10,243 nucleotides of DNA from an uncultured Acetatifactor sp. (lineage in GTDB: Bacteria > Bacillota > Clostridia > Lachnospirales > Lachnospiraceae). Position 1 is the stretch's first letter. Every line of letters begins with the position of its first letter. This document shows, one piece after another, positions 1 to 6,408 of the stretch. Below the pieces are notes generated by a model, which saw nothing but the letters and a program-made list of their open reading frames with translations, searched no databases and was not told where the DNA came from. The position numbers and the translations under genes are program-made. The stretch covers positions 1 through 10,243 of the forward strand of contig CAJTSE010000036.1 in the NCBI GenBank assembly GCA_910578815.1, given 5' to 3'.

Positions 1-83
1 CGGTCAGATACTGCCGCCCATAGCATACCTAATTTTGAAATCGTTACAGATTAAAAGTTATTTTTGGACAGTTCCTAAATCCG
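1..83. other. Probable breakpoint at the 5' side of the recombinase
   Basis: From about position 77-83 onward (KSVFKAKGMSGKH) the translation matches DUF4368-type recombinases. The bases before it are AT-rich and translate to hydrophobic residues (AYLILKSLQIKSYF) unlike the conserved DTS-K linker expected there. This suggests a deletion or an insertion end. No insertion-sequence end could be identified in so short a stretch. Confidence 0.5.
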
Positions 84-1531
84 TATTTAAGGCAAAAGGC
101 ATGAGCGGCAAGCACCTGACCGGCACGGTCATTTACGGTTACTTGTGGGACGAAAAGCGGGAACACTGGATTGTGGACGAAGAAGCCGCTGACGTGGTGC
201 GCCGGATATTCGCTATGACCCTGGACGGATACGGCCCCTATCAGATTGCGAACCGGCTGTCACAGGAAAAGATTGAAATACCTTCCCTGCACCTGTCCCA
301 TTACGGGGAGGGCGTGAATCAATCCAAGACGTTTAGAGACCCTTATGGCTGGGGTTCTTCCACTATCGTCAATATCCTGAAAAAGCGTGAGTATTTAGGC
401 CACACCATCAACTTCAAGACCCGCAAGCATTTCAAGGACAAGAAAAGCCACTACGTTGACGAAAATGAATGGGTAATCTTTGAGGACACCCACGCCGCCA
501 TTATCGACCCGGAAACCTTTGAGAATGTGCAGAGAATCCGCTCCAACGTGAAGCGTTACCCGGACGGCTGGGGAGAAGCCGCCCCGCTTACCGGCCTGCT
601 CTACTGCGCCGACTGCGGCGGCAAGATGTACGTCCACCGCACCAACAACGGCAAGCGTATCTCACAATATACCTGCTCCCAATATAGCAAGGTTCCGGTT
701 GGCGTCCTCTGCTCCACGCAGCACCGAATCAACGAAAGCGCCGTCCTGACACTGGTTTCCGATATGCTCCGGGCGATTGCGGAGTATTCCAGAAATGACC
801 GGGCAGAGTTTATCAAAGCGGTTCAGGAAACCCAGGCCGAGCAGCAGGCCAGCGACATCACCAGAAAGCGGAAACGGCTGGCGGCGGCACAGAAACGGGC
901 CGGGGAACTGGAAAAACTGATATGCAAGATTTATGAGGACAATGTGCTGGGCAAGCTGCCGGACGCAAGATATGCCGCCCTGGACGCACAGTACGCAAAG
1001 GAGCAGGAATCCCTTTCCGGCGAGATTGCCGAACTGGAAAAGGCAATCGCCGGATATGAGCAGAGCCGGAAATCAGCGGAGAAATTTATCGCCCTTGTTG
1101 ACAAGTACGAGAATTTTGACAACCTGACTACCACCATGCTGAATGAGTTTGTGGAGAAAATCCTTGTCCATGAGCGTGACCGGAAAGGCAGCATTGAAAC
1201 CACGCAGGAGGTTGAGATTTACTTCAATTTTGTCGGGAGGTACATACCGCCCCACTTCGGGGAAGTGAACCTCACGCCGGAGGAACTGGAAGCCCTGCGG
1301 AAGAAAGAGGAACGCAAGGACAAGCTGCACCAGGCATATCTCCGGCGCAAGGCCAACGGGACACAGAAACGGTACGAGGATAAAATCAAGGCAAAGAAAA
1401 AGGCTGAAATCGAGGCGAAGAAAGCCGCTATTCGTGCCGAGGATATGGAAAAAGGCGTGTTTATCCCGGCCAGCAGCCTGCCAAAGAAAGAACCCCAAAA
1501 AGCACCAATGCCAGCCAGAGCCGCTATGTAG
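35..1531 (+). CDS. Large serine recombinase, C-terminal part (TnpX-like, DUF4368 type), catalytic domain absent
   Basis: Large serine recombinases excise and insert Tn4451/Tn1549-like elements. Visible parts: the Recombinase domain from about residue 18 (GMSGKH, then IVDEEAADVVRRIF) to about 170; a zinc ribbon with C191, C194, C214 and C226; a charged coiled coil at about 265-350; and a DUF4368-like segment at about 355-410 (LNEFVEKILVHE, then EIYFNFVG). A Lys/Glu-rich tail follows. The N-terminal resolvase domain with the catalytic serine is not present. The reading frame is open to the left edge, but residues before about 16 do not resemble the usual linker, so the gene is either broken near 77-83 or fused to foreign sequence. 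The TTG at 35 is only the first possible start and has no convincing ribosome site. Recognition of the C-terminal family is firm. Recombinase activity is unlikely from this fragment alone. Confidence 0.88.
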   Translation: MKSLQIKSYFWTVPKSVFKAKGMSGKHLTGTVIYGYLWDEKREHWIVDEEAADVVRRIFAMTLDGYGPYQIANRLSQEKIEIPSLHLSHYGEGVNQSKTFRDPYGWGSSTIVNILKKREYLGHTINFKTRKHFKDKKSHYVDENEWVIFEDTHAAIIDPETFENVQRIRSNVKRYPDGWGEAAPLTGLLYCADCGGKMYVHRTNNGKRISQYTCSQYSKVPVGVLCSTQHRINESAVLTLVSDMLRAIAEYSRNDRAEFIKAVQETQAEQQASDITRKRKRLAAAQKRAGELEKLICKIYEDNVLGKLPDARYAALDAQYAKEQESLSGEIAELEKAIAGYEQSRKSAEKFIALVDKYENFDNLTTTMLNEFVEKILVHERDRKGSIETTQEVEIYFNFVGRYIPPHFGEVNLTPEELEALRKKEERKDKLHQAYLRRKANGTQKRYEDKIKAKKKAEIEAKKAAIRAEDMEKGVFIPASSLPKKEPQKAPMPARAAM

Positions 1532-1570
1532 GCGGCTGGCATACCACAGAAAAGGCAAGGAGGCATACAC

Positions 1571-1924
1571 ATGAATGGACTGACTTATACAAAAGTTGGA
1601 GATTACTATCTCCCGAATCTGGTATTAAAAGAACAGCCGGACACGCCAATCGGCAGGTATGGACGCATGAGGCTCCGCTATCTGAAAGAACACCGGAAAG
1701 GGCTGTATACCAGCCTGCTCCTGACAGAAAAACTCTATCCCCATTTGTTGGAGATTGACAAGGCCGCCAATGAGCGAATGGATATTCTTATGTCGCAGCT
1801 GATGAAGGCTGCCGGTGTGACCGAGGAACTGAAAGCAGCCGACCAGATGAAATGGGTGGGGCTGGCAAATAACTGTAAGGCGCAGGCAGAGGAAATCATT
1901 CTGCATGAACTGATTTACAATTAA
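1571..1924 (+). CDS. tnpV: TnpV family transposon-encoded protein
   Basis: 117-aa protein matching the TnpV family of Tn4451-like elements: an N-terminal YTKVGDYYLPNL block, then IGRYGRMRLRYLKEHR, and a C-terminal MKWVGLANNCKAQAEEI block ending in a hydrophobic helix. TnpV proteins are encoded beside the serine recombinase in Tn4451-type transposons and in many clostridial elements; their biochemical role is not settled. The start is supported by AAGGAGG at 1556-1562, eight bases upstream of the ATG. The gene lies 39 bases after the recombinase stop and is probably co-transcribed with it. It looks intact and ends just before a hairpin it shares with the converging padR-type gene. Confidence 0.9.
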   Translation: MNGLTYTKVGDYYLPNLVLKEQPDTPIGRYGRMRLRYLKEHRKGLYTSLLLTEKLYPHLLEIDKAANERMDILMSQLMKAAGVTEELKAADQMKWVGLANNCKAQAEEIILHELIYN

Positions 1925-1934
1925 ACAGGGAACA

Positions 1935-1977
1935 ACAAAGGGAGGCAGAAGAAAGGTATCATTCCGCCTCTCTTTGT
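1935..1977. terminator. Hairpin terminator between tnpV and the PadR gene
   Basis: Arms ACAAAGGGAGGC (1935-1946) and GCCTCTCTTTGT (1966-1977) pair over 12 bp with one G-U or A-C mismatch and a 19-base loop. On the minus strand the hairpin is followed by TTGTT, so it suits termination of the PadR gene. On the plus strand there is no clear T run. Confidence 0.6.
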
Positions 1978-1992
1978 CTGGCGCTGATAAAA

Positions 1993-2547
1993 TCATGTTT
2001 CTGTATTATCCAGGCCGGAATTACCGTCATTTTTCTTCAGCGAAGAAATCCATGTTTCGATTGCCCTGGCAAGAATAAGCTGCTGCTCAAGGACTGCCAT
2101 TCCGTTTTCAGGAACGTCCGGTATATTTTCCTTCGCAAGAAAGTTTTCTTCCAGATAGGATTTTAATTGCTTGATATTGTTCTCAATATTTGCCAGACAT
2201 ACATTCTGTTTTTCCTGTGAGAGGCTGTCCAGGTTTACAATCACAGCATTAAAATCCAGATAAATGTTAATGGACTTTGCAGCAATTTCCAGCATAAGTT
2301 TTTCAAATTCCTGCTCCCCCTGCCGGGTTAATGAATAGACAGCTTTTTCCGGCATTTTTCCCTCTTTCTCAATACGACTTTTGATGAATCCTTTTTCTTC
2401 CAGTTGAAGGACTTTTTTATAAATTGAGGGAGTGCTGATTTTTACCCATTTGGATATGTTACGGTACTCAACCAGTTTTTGAATATCGTAGGCGCTTAAA
2501 GATTCCCTTTTTAAAATTCCCAGTACAATTAGGTCGATTGTGGCCAT
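1993..2547 (-). CDS. PadR family transcriptional regulator
   Basis: 184-aa protein, a normal length for the long PadR type. Residues 1-80 form the PadR winged helix (start IDLIVLGILKRESLSAYDI; recognition helix region TPSIYKKVLQLEEKGFI; wing with KAVYSLTRQGEQEF). About 90-175 is the helical Vir_act_alpha_C-type dimerization region. PadR proteins usually repress an adjacent gene, and several control drug pumps and lose DNA affinity on binding the drug. This gene is divergent from the MATE pump across 123 bp that contain palindromes overlapping both promoters, so it very likely represses the pump and itself. The start is supported by AAAGGAG on the minus strand upstream of the ATG at 2547. The inducer cannot be told from sequence. 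Confidence 0.93.
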   Translation of the reverse strand: MATIDLIVLGILKRESLSAYDIQKLVEYRNISKWVKISTPSIYKKVLQLEEKGFIKSRIEKEGKMPEKAVYSLTRQGEQEFEKLMLEIAAKSINIYLDFNAVIVNLDSLSQEKQNVCLANIENNIKQLKSYLEENFLAKENIPDVPENGMAVLEQQLILARAIETWISSLKKNDGNSGLDNTET

Positions 2548-2566
2548 ATTCGTTCTCCTTTAATAC

Positions 2567-2595
2567 TTGACAGATACTATAAATTATAGTAATAT
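2567..2595 (+). promoter_or_regulatory. Promoter of the MATE gene with operator in the spacer
   Basis: Perfect -35 TTGACA (2567-2572), a 17-base spacer, then -10 TAATAT (2590-2595). The spacer is almost entirely the palindrome at 2575-2591, so a bound repressor would block polymerase. The 5' leader would be about 70 bases, ending with AAAGGAG before the ATG at 2671. Confidence 0.75.
2575..2591. promoter_or_regulatory. Perfect palindrome, probable PadR operator 1
   Basis: TACTATAAATTATAGTA: 8-bp arms around a central A. It lies in the spacer of the pump promoter and shares the half-sites ACTAT/ATAGT with the second site at 2611-2643. It is the most likely binding site of the PadR protein encoded next to it. 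Confidence 0.7.
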
Positions 2596-2610
2596 ATTCT
2601 CTGTTGCGCA

Positions 2611-2643
2611 ACTATTATAATTTATAGTAATATAAATAATAGT
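2611..2643. promoter_or_regulatory. Second inverted repeat, probable PadR operator 2
   Basis: ACTATTAT (2611-2618) and ATAATAGT (2636-2643) are exact inverted repeats. An inner ATAGT half-site sits at 2624-2628. The site overlaps the minus-strand PadR promoter and lies in the leader of the MATE transcript, which fits autoregulation. Confidence 0.6.
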
Positions 2644-2652
2644 ATCGGTCAA
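2624..2652 (-). promoter_or_regulatory. Promoter of the PadR gene
   Basis: Read on the minus strand: TTGACC (2652-2647), a 17-base spacer, TACTAT (2629-2624). The first part copies the pump promoter, since both read TTGAC, one base, then GATACTAT, so the two promoters are mirror images. They point toward each other, and the two transcripts would overlap by roughly 15 bases. Confidence 0.6.
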
Positions 2653-2670
2653 ACGAAAGGAGAAAACGAC

Positions 2671-4056
2671 ATGAGCGAGCAAAGAAAGAAAATGGAACTT
2701 CTGGGGGCTGTGCCAATACCAAAGGCTCTTTTGGCGCTGGGACTGCCAACTATGATAGGTATGCTGATTAACGCACTTTATAATCTGGCAGATACCTATT
2801 TTGTCGGTGGATTAGGTACGGATCAGATGGGGGCGGTTACGGTAGCTTTTCCTTTAGGGCAGATTGTTGTCGGCCTGGGGCTGCTTTTCGGGAACGGGGC
2901 GGCGGCATATCTTTCCAGGCTGTTGGGGCGAGGGGATAAAGATACCGCTGATAAGGTAGCCAGTACAGCTTTATACAGCAGCGTATTGATTGGAGCGATT
3001 GTCATTATAGGCTCCGTCATATTTCTGAAACCCATATTGAATCAGATAGGCGCATTGGAAAGCGTTATGCCTTATGCGATTACCTATACCAGCATTTACA
3101 TCACGTTTTCCATTTTTAATGTTTTCAATGTCACCATGAATAATATCGTGTCCAGTGAGGGAGCCGCAAAGACAGCCATGTGCGCGTTGATGGCCGGCGC
3201 TGTCCTGAATGTGATATTAGACCCTATTTTTATCTATGTCCTGAATCTCGGAGTTGCCGGCGCGGCCATTGCGACCGCTATTTCTCAGGTGATTTCCACG
3301 GTGGTTTACCTGTGCTATATCTTCCGGAAAAAGAGCATATTCCATTTTCGTATGAAAGACTGTTGTTTTTCAAAGGAAATAATGTCTGAAATTTTGAAGA
3401 TAGGGATTCCCACATTACTCTTTCAGGTTCTGACCAGTATGTCTATCAGTATGATAAACAATGGGGCAAAAGAATATGGCGGCTCTGCCCTTGCCGCCAT
3501 GGGGCCGCTTACAAAAATTATGTCTATGGGAACCTTGATTGTTTTCGGTTTCTTGAAAGGATTTCAGCCAATCGCCGGATTCAGCTACGGAGCAAAAAAG
3601 TTTGACCGCTTGTATGAAGCGATTAAAACCTCTGTTCTGTGGTCAACCATATTCTGTGTGGTTTTTGGTTTGATAGTCGCTATATTCCCGTCACAGATTA
3701 TGGCATTGTTTACAAAAGGAGATACCGAAATGATTCGGATTGGCGCAGCAGCGTTACGGGCAAATGGTCTGTCATTTATCCTTTTTGGATTTTATACTGT
3801 GTACTCCTTCTTATTTCTTGTAATGGGAAAAGCAAAAGAGGGCTGCTTTCTTGGCGCTTGCCGACAGGGAATCTGCTTTGTGCCGGTTATCTGGTTCCTG
3901 CCAGGGATTTTAGGATTAAACGGTGTCATTTACGCCCAACCGGTTGCTGATGTTCTGGTCGCCATTATCACTGTCTTTATGGCTTTGAATCTTCATAAAA
4001 AACTGTCCGTTGAAGAATCCCGTATGGCTTTGCAATCAGGAACAGCGGAAAAATAA
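2671..4056 (+). CDS. MATE family multidrug efflux pump (MepA-like)
   Basis: 461-aa integral membrane protein of the usual MATE length, with about twelve hydrophobic segments in two related halves. MATE pumps export cationic drugs and dyes in exchange for Na+ or H+. Family signs: GLPTMIGMLINALYNLADTYFVG in the first helix region, FGNGAAAYLSRLLGRGD after helix 2 (compare FGVGAGTYISRLLGAKD in Staphylococcus aureus MepA), ILDPIFI in the N half, FGFLKGFQPIAGFSYGAKK in the C half, and a GLNGVIYAQPVAD stretch near the end. The ATG at 2671 has AAAGGAG at good spacing. The pump is divergent from its probable PadR repressor and occupies the cargo slot of the element. No terminator follows, so transcripts may run into the KTR gene. 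Family assignment is firm; the drugs exported are unknown. Confidence 0.95.
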   Translation: MSEQRKKMELLGAVPIPKALLALGLPTMIGMLINALYNLADTYFVGGLGTDQMGAVTVAFPLGQIVVGLGLLFGNGAAAYLSRLLGRGDKDTADKVASTALYSSVLIGAIVIIGSVIFLKPILNQIGALESVMPYAITYTSIYITFSIFNVFNVTMNNIVSSEGAAKTAMCALMAGAVLNVILDPIFIYVLNLGVAGAAIATAISQVISTVVYLCYIFRKKSIFHFRMKDCCFSKEIMSEILKIGIPTLLFQVLTSMSISMINNGAKEYGGSALAAMGPLTKIMSMGTLIVFGFLKGFQPIAGFSYGAKKFDRLYEAIKTSVLWSTIFCVVFGLIVAIFPSQIMALFTKGDTEMIRIGAAALRANGLSFILFGFYTVYSFLFLVMGKAKEGCFLGACRQGICFVPVIWFLPGILGLNGVIYAQPVADVLVAIITVFMALNLHKKLSVEESRMALQSGTAEK

Positions 4057-4144
4057 GAACTGTCATAAATGGGTAAGGTATGCTGATTTCTAAAACCAGA
4101 CGCAAGCCGCAGAGTAGGAATTGGTATCAAGAAAGTGTGATGTA

Positions 4145-4321
4145 ATGAAAAATAAATCCTTATGGATTCACTGTCCGGCTTGTGGAGGTAAGGCAAGGAT
4201 GAAGGTGTATGGGGATACGGTACTCTTAAATTTTCCGCTTTTCTGCCCGAAATGCAGGAAAGAAATCAAAATCAATGTAGTACAGCTAAAAATGACGTTA
4301 AGTAAAGAGCCAGACGCATAA
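4145..4321 (+). CDS. Cysteine-rich KTR domain protein (Tn916 Orf6-like)
   Basis: 58-aa zinc-ribbon-like protein with two CxxC knuckles, C10/C13 (CPAC) and C34/C37 (CPKC), and the family signature DTVLLNFPLFCPKCRKE. It closely resembles Orf6 of Tn916, which lies directly downstream of tet(M). It often accompanies resistance genes in such elements; its function is unknown. The ATG at 4145 matches the family start, though the ribosome site is weak. An upstream TTG at 4121 in the same frame is less likely. It sits 88 bases after the pump gene, repeating the resistance gene then KTR order. Confidence 0.85.
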   Translation: MKNKSLWIHCPACGGKARMKVYGDTVLLNFPLFCPKCRKEIKINVVQLKMTLSKEPDA

Positions 4322-4605
4322 AGCGGAGGCACTGGGACAGCCGGGAGTTTGACGAGTACATAGTCCTCACCGAAGGGCGCTCCTGCTACTACCAGACACC
4401 GGAACAGTGGGTATGCAGGAAAGAAACCATGCTGGAGATTAAGGCCGCCCTTGCGCTCTGTACCGAGGCACAGCGCCGCCGGTTCCTGCTCTACGCATTG
4501 GAGGGTTTGAGCTATGCCGAGATTGCCGGGCTTTGCCGCTGCTCCAAAGCTGCCATACAGGACAGCATTGAGGCGGTACGGAAGAAAATCAAAAAATTTT
4601 TCTGA
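4306..4605 (+). pseudogene. Sigma-70 region 4-like helix-turn-helix protein, no normal start codon
   Basis: An open frame encodes RRHWDSREFDEYIVLTEG, then a helix-turn-helix of sigma-70 region 4 type (LEGLSYAEIAGLCRCSKAAI) and a Lys-rich end. Small sigma-like proteins of this kind are common in Tn916/Tn1549-like elements, where they are thought to regulate element genes. No ATG, GTG or TTG precedes the conserved part; the first in-frame ATG is 4429, inside the domain. An ATA at 4318 overlaps the KTR stop codon exactly where an ATG would normally be coupled. The gene may therefore have lost its start by point mutation, use an AUA start, or be truncated at its 5' end. The coding content is clear; whether it is expressed is not. 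Confidence 0.7.
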
Positions 4606-4641
4606 TACAGACCCTACGATTGACCGATTTCGGGCTAACCA

Positions 4642-4665
4642 GTGAAGGGAACTTTTTCCCTATCA
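4642..4665. repeat. Small imperfect hairpin
   Basis: GTGAAGGGAA and TTCCCTATCAC pair with a one-base bulge across a short T-rich loop, just upstream of the larger hairpin at 4676-4706. Possibly part of the same regulatory leader. Confidence 0.35.
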
Positions 4666-4675
4666 CATTTCCGGG

Positions 4676-4706
4676 GAGGACAGGCAGGAAGCCGCTGCCT
4701 GTCCTC
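4676..4706 (+). promoter_or_regulatory. Strong hairpin upstream of the sigma-like fragment
   Basis: Perfect 12-bp arms GAGGACAGGCAG (4676-4687) and CTGCCTGTCCTC (4695-4706) with a 7-base loop; two more pairs form beyond one mismatch. The sequence after it is TCCGCATTTT, only weakly T-rich, then AGGAGG at 4717-4722 and the ATG at 4729. It could be a terminator for the preceding gene or a leader structure controlling the next one. Confidence 0.6.
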
Positions 4707-4728
4707 TCCGCATTTTAGGAGGTCAGCC

Positions 4729-4938
4729 ATGAAAACAATCAATCTAAGGTACTGTTATCCCTACTACACCGGGGACGTGTTTGTGGAGGTATCGGAGGAA
4801 GTGGCCGAGGTCATGGTGCAGTCTGTCCGGGAGATGTACAACTATGACCGCCGGACACGTTACCACAAAGCATTTTACTCCCTGGGCTGCGTATGCCAAC
4901 AGAGCGTTGGAGGCTACTGGCAGACCGGAACGGATTGA
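4729..4938 (+). pseudogene. Sigma-like regulator, N-terminal fragment (3' end lost by deletion)
   Basis: The first ~51 residues match the N terminus of small sigma-70-like proteins of conjugative elements (MKTINLRYCYPYYTGDVFVE, then RRTRYHKAFYSL). The family normally continues with a YSLD...GIE block and a helix-turn-helix; here the match stops at about 4881-4886. The remaining 18 codons (GCVCQQSVGG...) are out-of-frame relaxase sequence ending at TGA 4936-4938. The start has a perfect AGGAGG at 4717-4722. The translated product would be a 69-aa chimera without a DNA-binding domain, so it is probably inactive. Confidence 0.8.
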
Positions 4939-5740
4939 CCATCGCGCCTACGAGCGTCAGGGCATTGACAAGATACCTTCCATCCATCTGGGAGTTGCTG
5001 CCAGCCAGATGGAGCGGAAAGGCATTGCCACGGAGAAGGGAAACATCAACCGCCAGATTGCCGCCGATAATAAGCTGCTGAAGGAGATTAAAGCACGGAT
5101 TACCCGGCTCTATAAATGGACGAAAGAGCAGGCGGGGAAACCGGAAGGAAAAGACAGTATCATGGCGCAGCTTTACGAGGCGCAGCTGTCAGTGGGGAAA
5201 CCCGGCTCCCGGTATGGGAAGATAAGGAACCTAAAAGAAAGCGCCGCCCTGTTCAATTTCCTGAACGGCAACCACATCATTTCTATGGAGCAGCTTTATG
5301 AAAAAGTGGCCGCCATGAACAAAGATTACTATTCTCTGCGTGGGAAGATTGTCACCGCCGAGCGACGTATCAAAGTGCTGGACGAACATATCTCAATGTG
5401 GGAGAAATACGAGAGGAACAAAGGAACCCGCCGCCAGTTCGACAAGATGAAGCCGGGGAAGCAAAAGGAACAGTTTGAGCAGAAGCACAGTGCGGAACTG
5501 GCGTTATATGAGGCCGCCGTCCGGTATCTGGAAAAGCTGAAAGCCACCGGCGAAGAAGTCACCCCGAAGAAATGGCAGGCCGAGGCTGACCGCCTGAAAG
5601 CGGAGAAATCGGTACAGTACCAGAAAATGAAATCCATGCGGGAGGACATCAAGGCGGTGGAGAACCTGAAAAAGACAGCGGAACAGTTGGCCAGGACGGA
5701 AAATGAACCGGCCAGAAAGAAGGAGGAACAGGAATTATGA
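4883..5740 (+). pseudogene. MobA/MobL-type relaxase, C-terminal remnant
   Basis: The frame starts abruptly at WAAYANRALEATGRPERIDHR and continues with RAYERQGIDKIPSIHLG, the conserved segment that follows the catalytic domain in MobA/MobL (MOBQ-like) relaxases of Firmicute mobilizable elements. About 260 further residues are helical and charged, with long coiled-coil stretches. Relaxases nick oriT and lead the strand during conjugation, but the N-terminal domain with the active tyrosine and His metal triad is missing. There is no plausible start codon at the junction: the TTG at 4781 lies in sigma-derived sequence, and the first internal ATG, 5009, lacks a ribosome site. It is in a different frame from the sigma fragment. 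The stop at 5738-5740 overlaps the next start (ATGA). Confidence 0.85.
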
Positions 5741-5907
5741 CACAGCAGTTTATCACCATGACAATCACCATCACCGTAAAGATACCCGTGCCGCCCACGC
5801 CGCCAGCGCCTGCGGGGGCGAAAGCGCCGGAGCCGGTTTTCCTTTTCAGGGAGGGGCAGCCGCCTTTGTGCCGCTGCAAGGTGAGATATGGGAAACAGGC
5901 GGCATGA
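5737..5907 (+). CDS. Small proline-rich protein of the mobilization module
   Basis: 56-aa protein starting at an ATGA overlap with the relaxase remnant and preceded by AAGGAGG (5720-5726). It has a Thr/Ile/Val-rich strand (TMTITITVKIPV), a proline/alanine linker (PPTPPAPAGAKAPEP) and a basic C terminus with a CxC pair (LCRCKVRYGK). I recognise no named family. The coupling, ribosome site and in-operon position support a real gene. Its end overlaps the upstream start option of the VLP gene. Confidence 0.6.
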   Translation: MTQQFITMTITITVKIPVPPTPPAPAGAKAPEPVFLFREGQPPLCRCKVRYGKQAA

Positions 5908-6286
5908 GCGAATCCCGGCCATGGACTACCGGCAGTACCGCAGGGCGAGGCGGCTGGTGCGTGAGTGCTGCAACTACGACAACGGCCAGTGTATGGCGCT
6001 TGACGAGGGGGACGGGTGCGTCTGTGTCCAGAGCATTTCCCACTCCCTGCTCTGCCGCTGGTTCCGTGTGGCGGTGCTGCCCTTAGACCACCAGCTGGAA
6101 ACGGCCCTTTACCACCGGCTGGAAAGCAGACGGTGCAGCGAGTGCGGCGCTCTTTTCCTGCCCGGCTCCAACCGGGCGAAATACTGTAGGGAATGTGCCG
6201 CCAGGGTGCGCCGGAGGAAGGAGGCAGAACGCCAGCGGAAAAGATACCATGATTCTACGCATTTAGGAACGGAAAAAGCCTTGTAA
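5888..6286 (+). CDS. Cysteine-rich VLP domain protein
   Basis: 132 aa from the ATG at 5888, or 121 aa from the ATG at 5921 (MDYRQYRRARRLVRECCNYD), which matches the usual family N terminus. The 5888 start has AAGGTG at good spacing and overlaps the preceding gene by 20 bases; the 5921 start has no ribosome site. Conserved parts: ECCNYDNGQCMALD, CVCVQSISHSLLCRWFRVAVLPLD (the VLP motif), and a C-terminal zinc-finger-like CSECGALFLP...KYCRECAARVRRRKEAERQRKR. About ten cysteines suggest metal binding. The family is found beside relaxase and replication genes in Firmicute mobile elements; its function is unknown. Confidence 0.85.
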   Translation: MGNRRHERIPAMDYRQYRRARRLVRECCNYDNGQCMALDEGDGCVCVQSISHSLLCRWFRVAVLPLDHQLETALYHRLESRRCSECGALFLPGSNRAKYCRECAARVRRRKEAERQRKRYHDSTHLGTEKAL

Positions 6287-6408
6287 ATCAAGCACTTTCG
6301 GAGCGTGTCGGAGGGGAGGCAATACTTTTTATCATTGACACCCCCAAAGCCCCCTTAAAATGCGTACAGAGGCTTAAAAAAGCTATTCAGAACAAAAGGA
6401 GCAACTAA
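6287..6408. other. Non-coding gap before the replisome organizer gene
   Basis: 122 bases without a gene. It contains a C-rich direct repeat (ACCCCCAAAG then GCCCCCTTAA), a purine-rich GGAGGGGAGG stretch, and only a short GTGTC/GACAC inverted repeat. It ends with AAAGGAG before the ATG at 6409. It could hold a promoter or a transfer or replication site, but nothing decisive is visible. Confidence 0.35.

Noticed and set aside
1510..1540. Terminator after the recombinase (GCCAGCC/GGCTGGC)
   Set aside because: Short 7-bp stem overlapping the stop codon, no T run, and tnpV follows closely.
1073..1570. 165-aa minus-strand frame opposite the recombinase
   Set aside because: Shadow of the lysine/glutamate-rich recombinase coding sequence, with no ribosome site or family resemblance.
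4642..4938. A 98-aa gene starting at 4642
   Set aside because: The added N-terminal 29 residues run through the hairpins; the family start and AGGAGG point to 4729.
4781..5740. A full-length 319-aa relaxase gene starting at TTG 4781
   Set aside because: The first ~34 residues are sigma-gene sequence read in the wrong frame and the TTG has no ribosome site; real relaxase similarity begins at 4883.
5703..6086. 127-aa frame overlapping the relaxase end and the VLP gene
   Set aside because: Low-complexity Thr/Arg/Trp-rich translation in an alternate frame of two better-supported genes.
6299..6345. oriT or terminator from a GTGTC/GACAC inverted repeat
   Set aside because: Only five base pairs with a long loop; no recognisable nic site.
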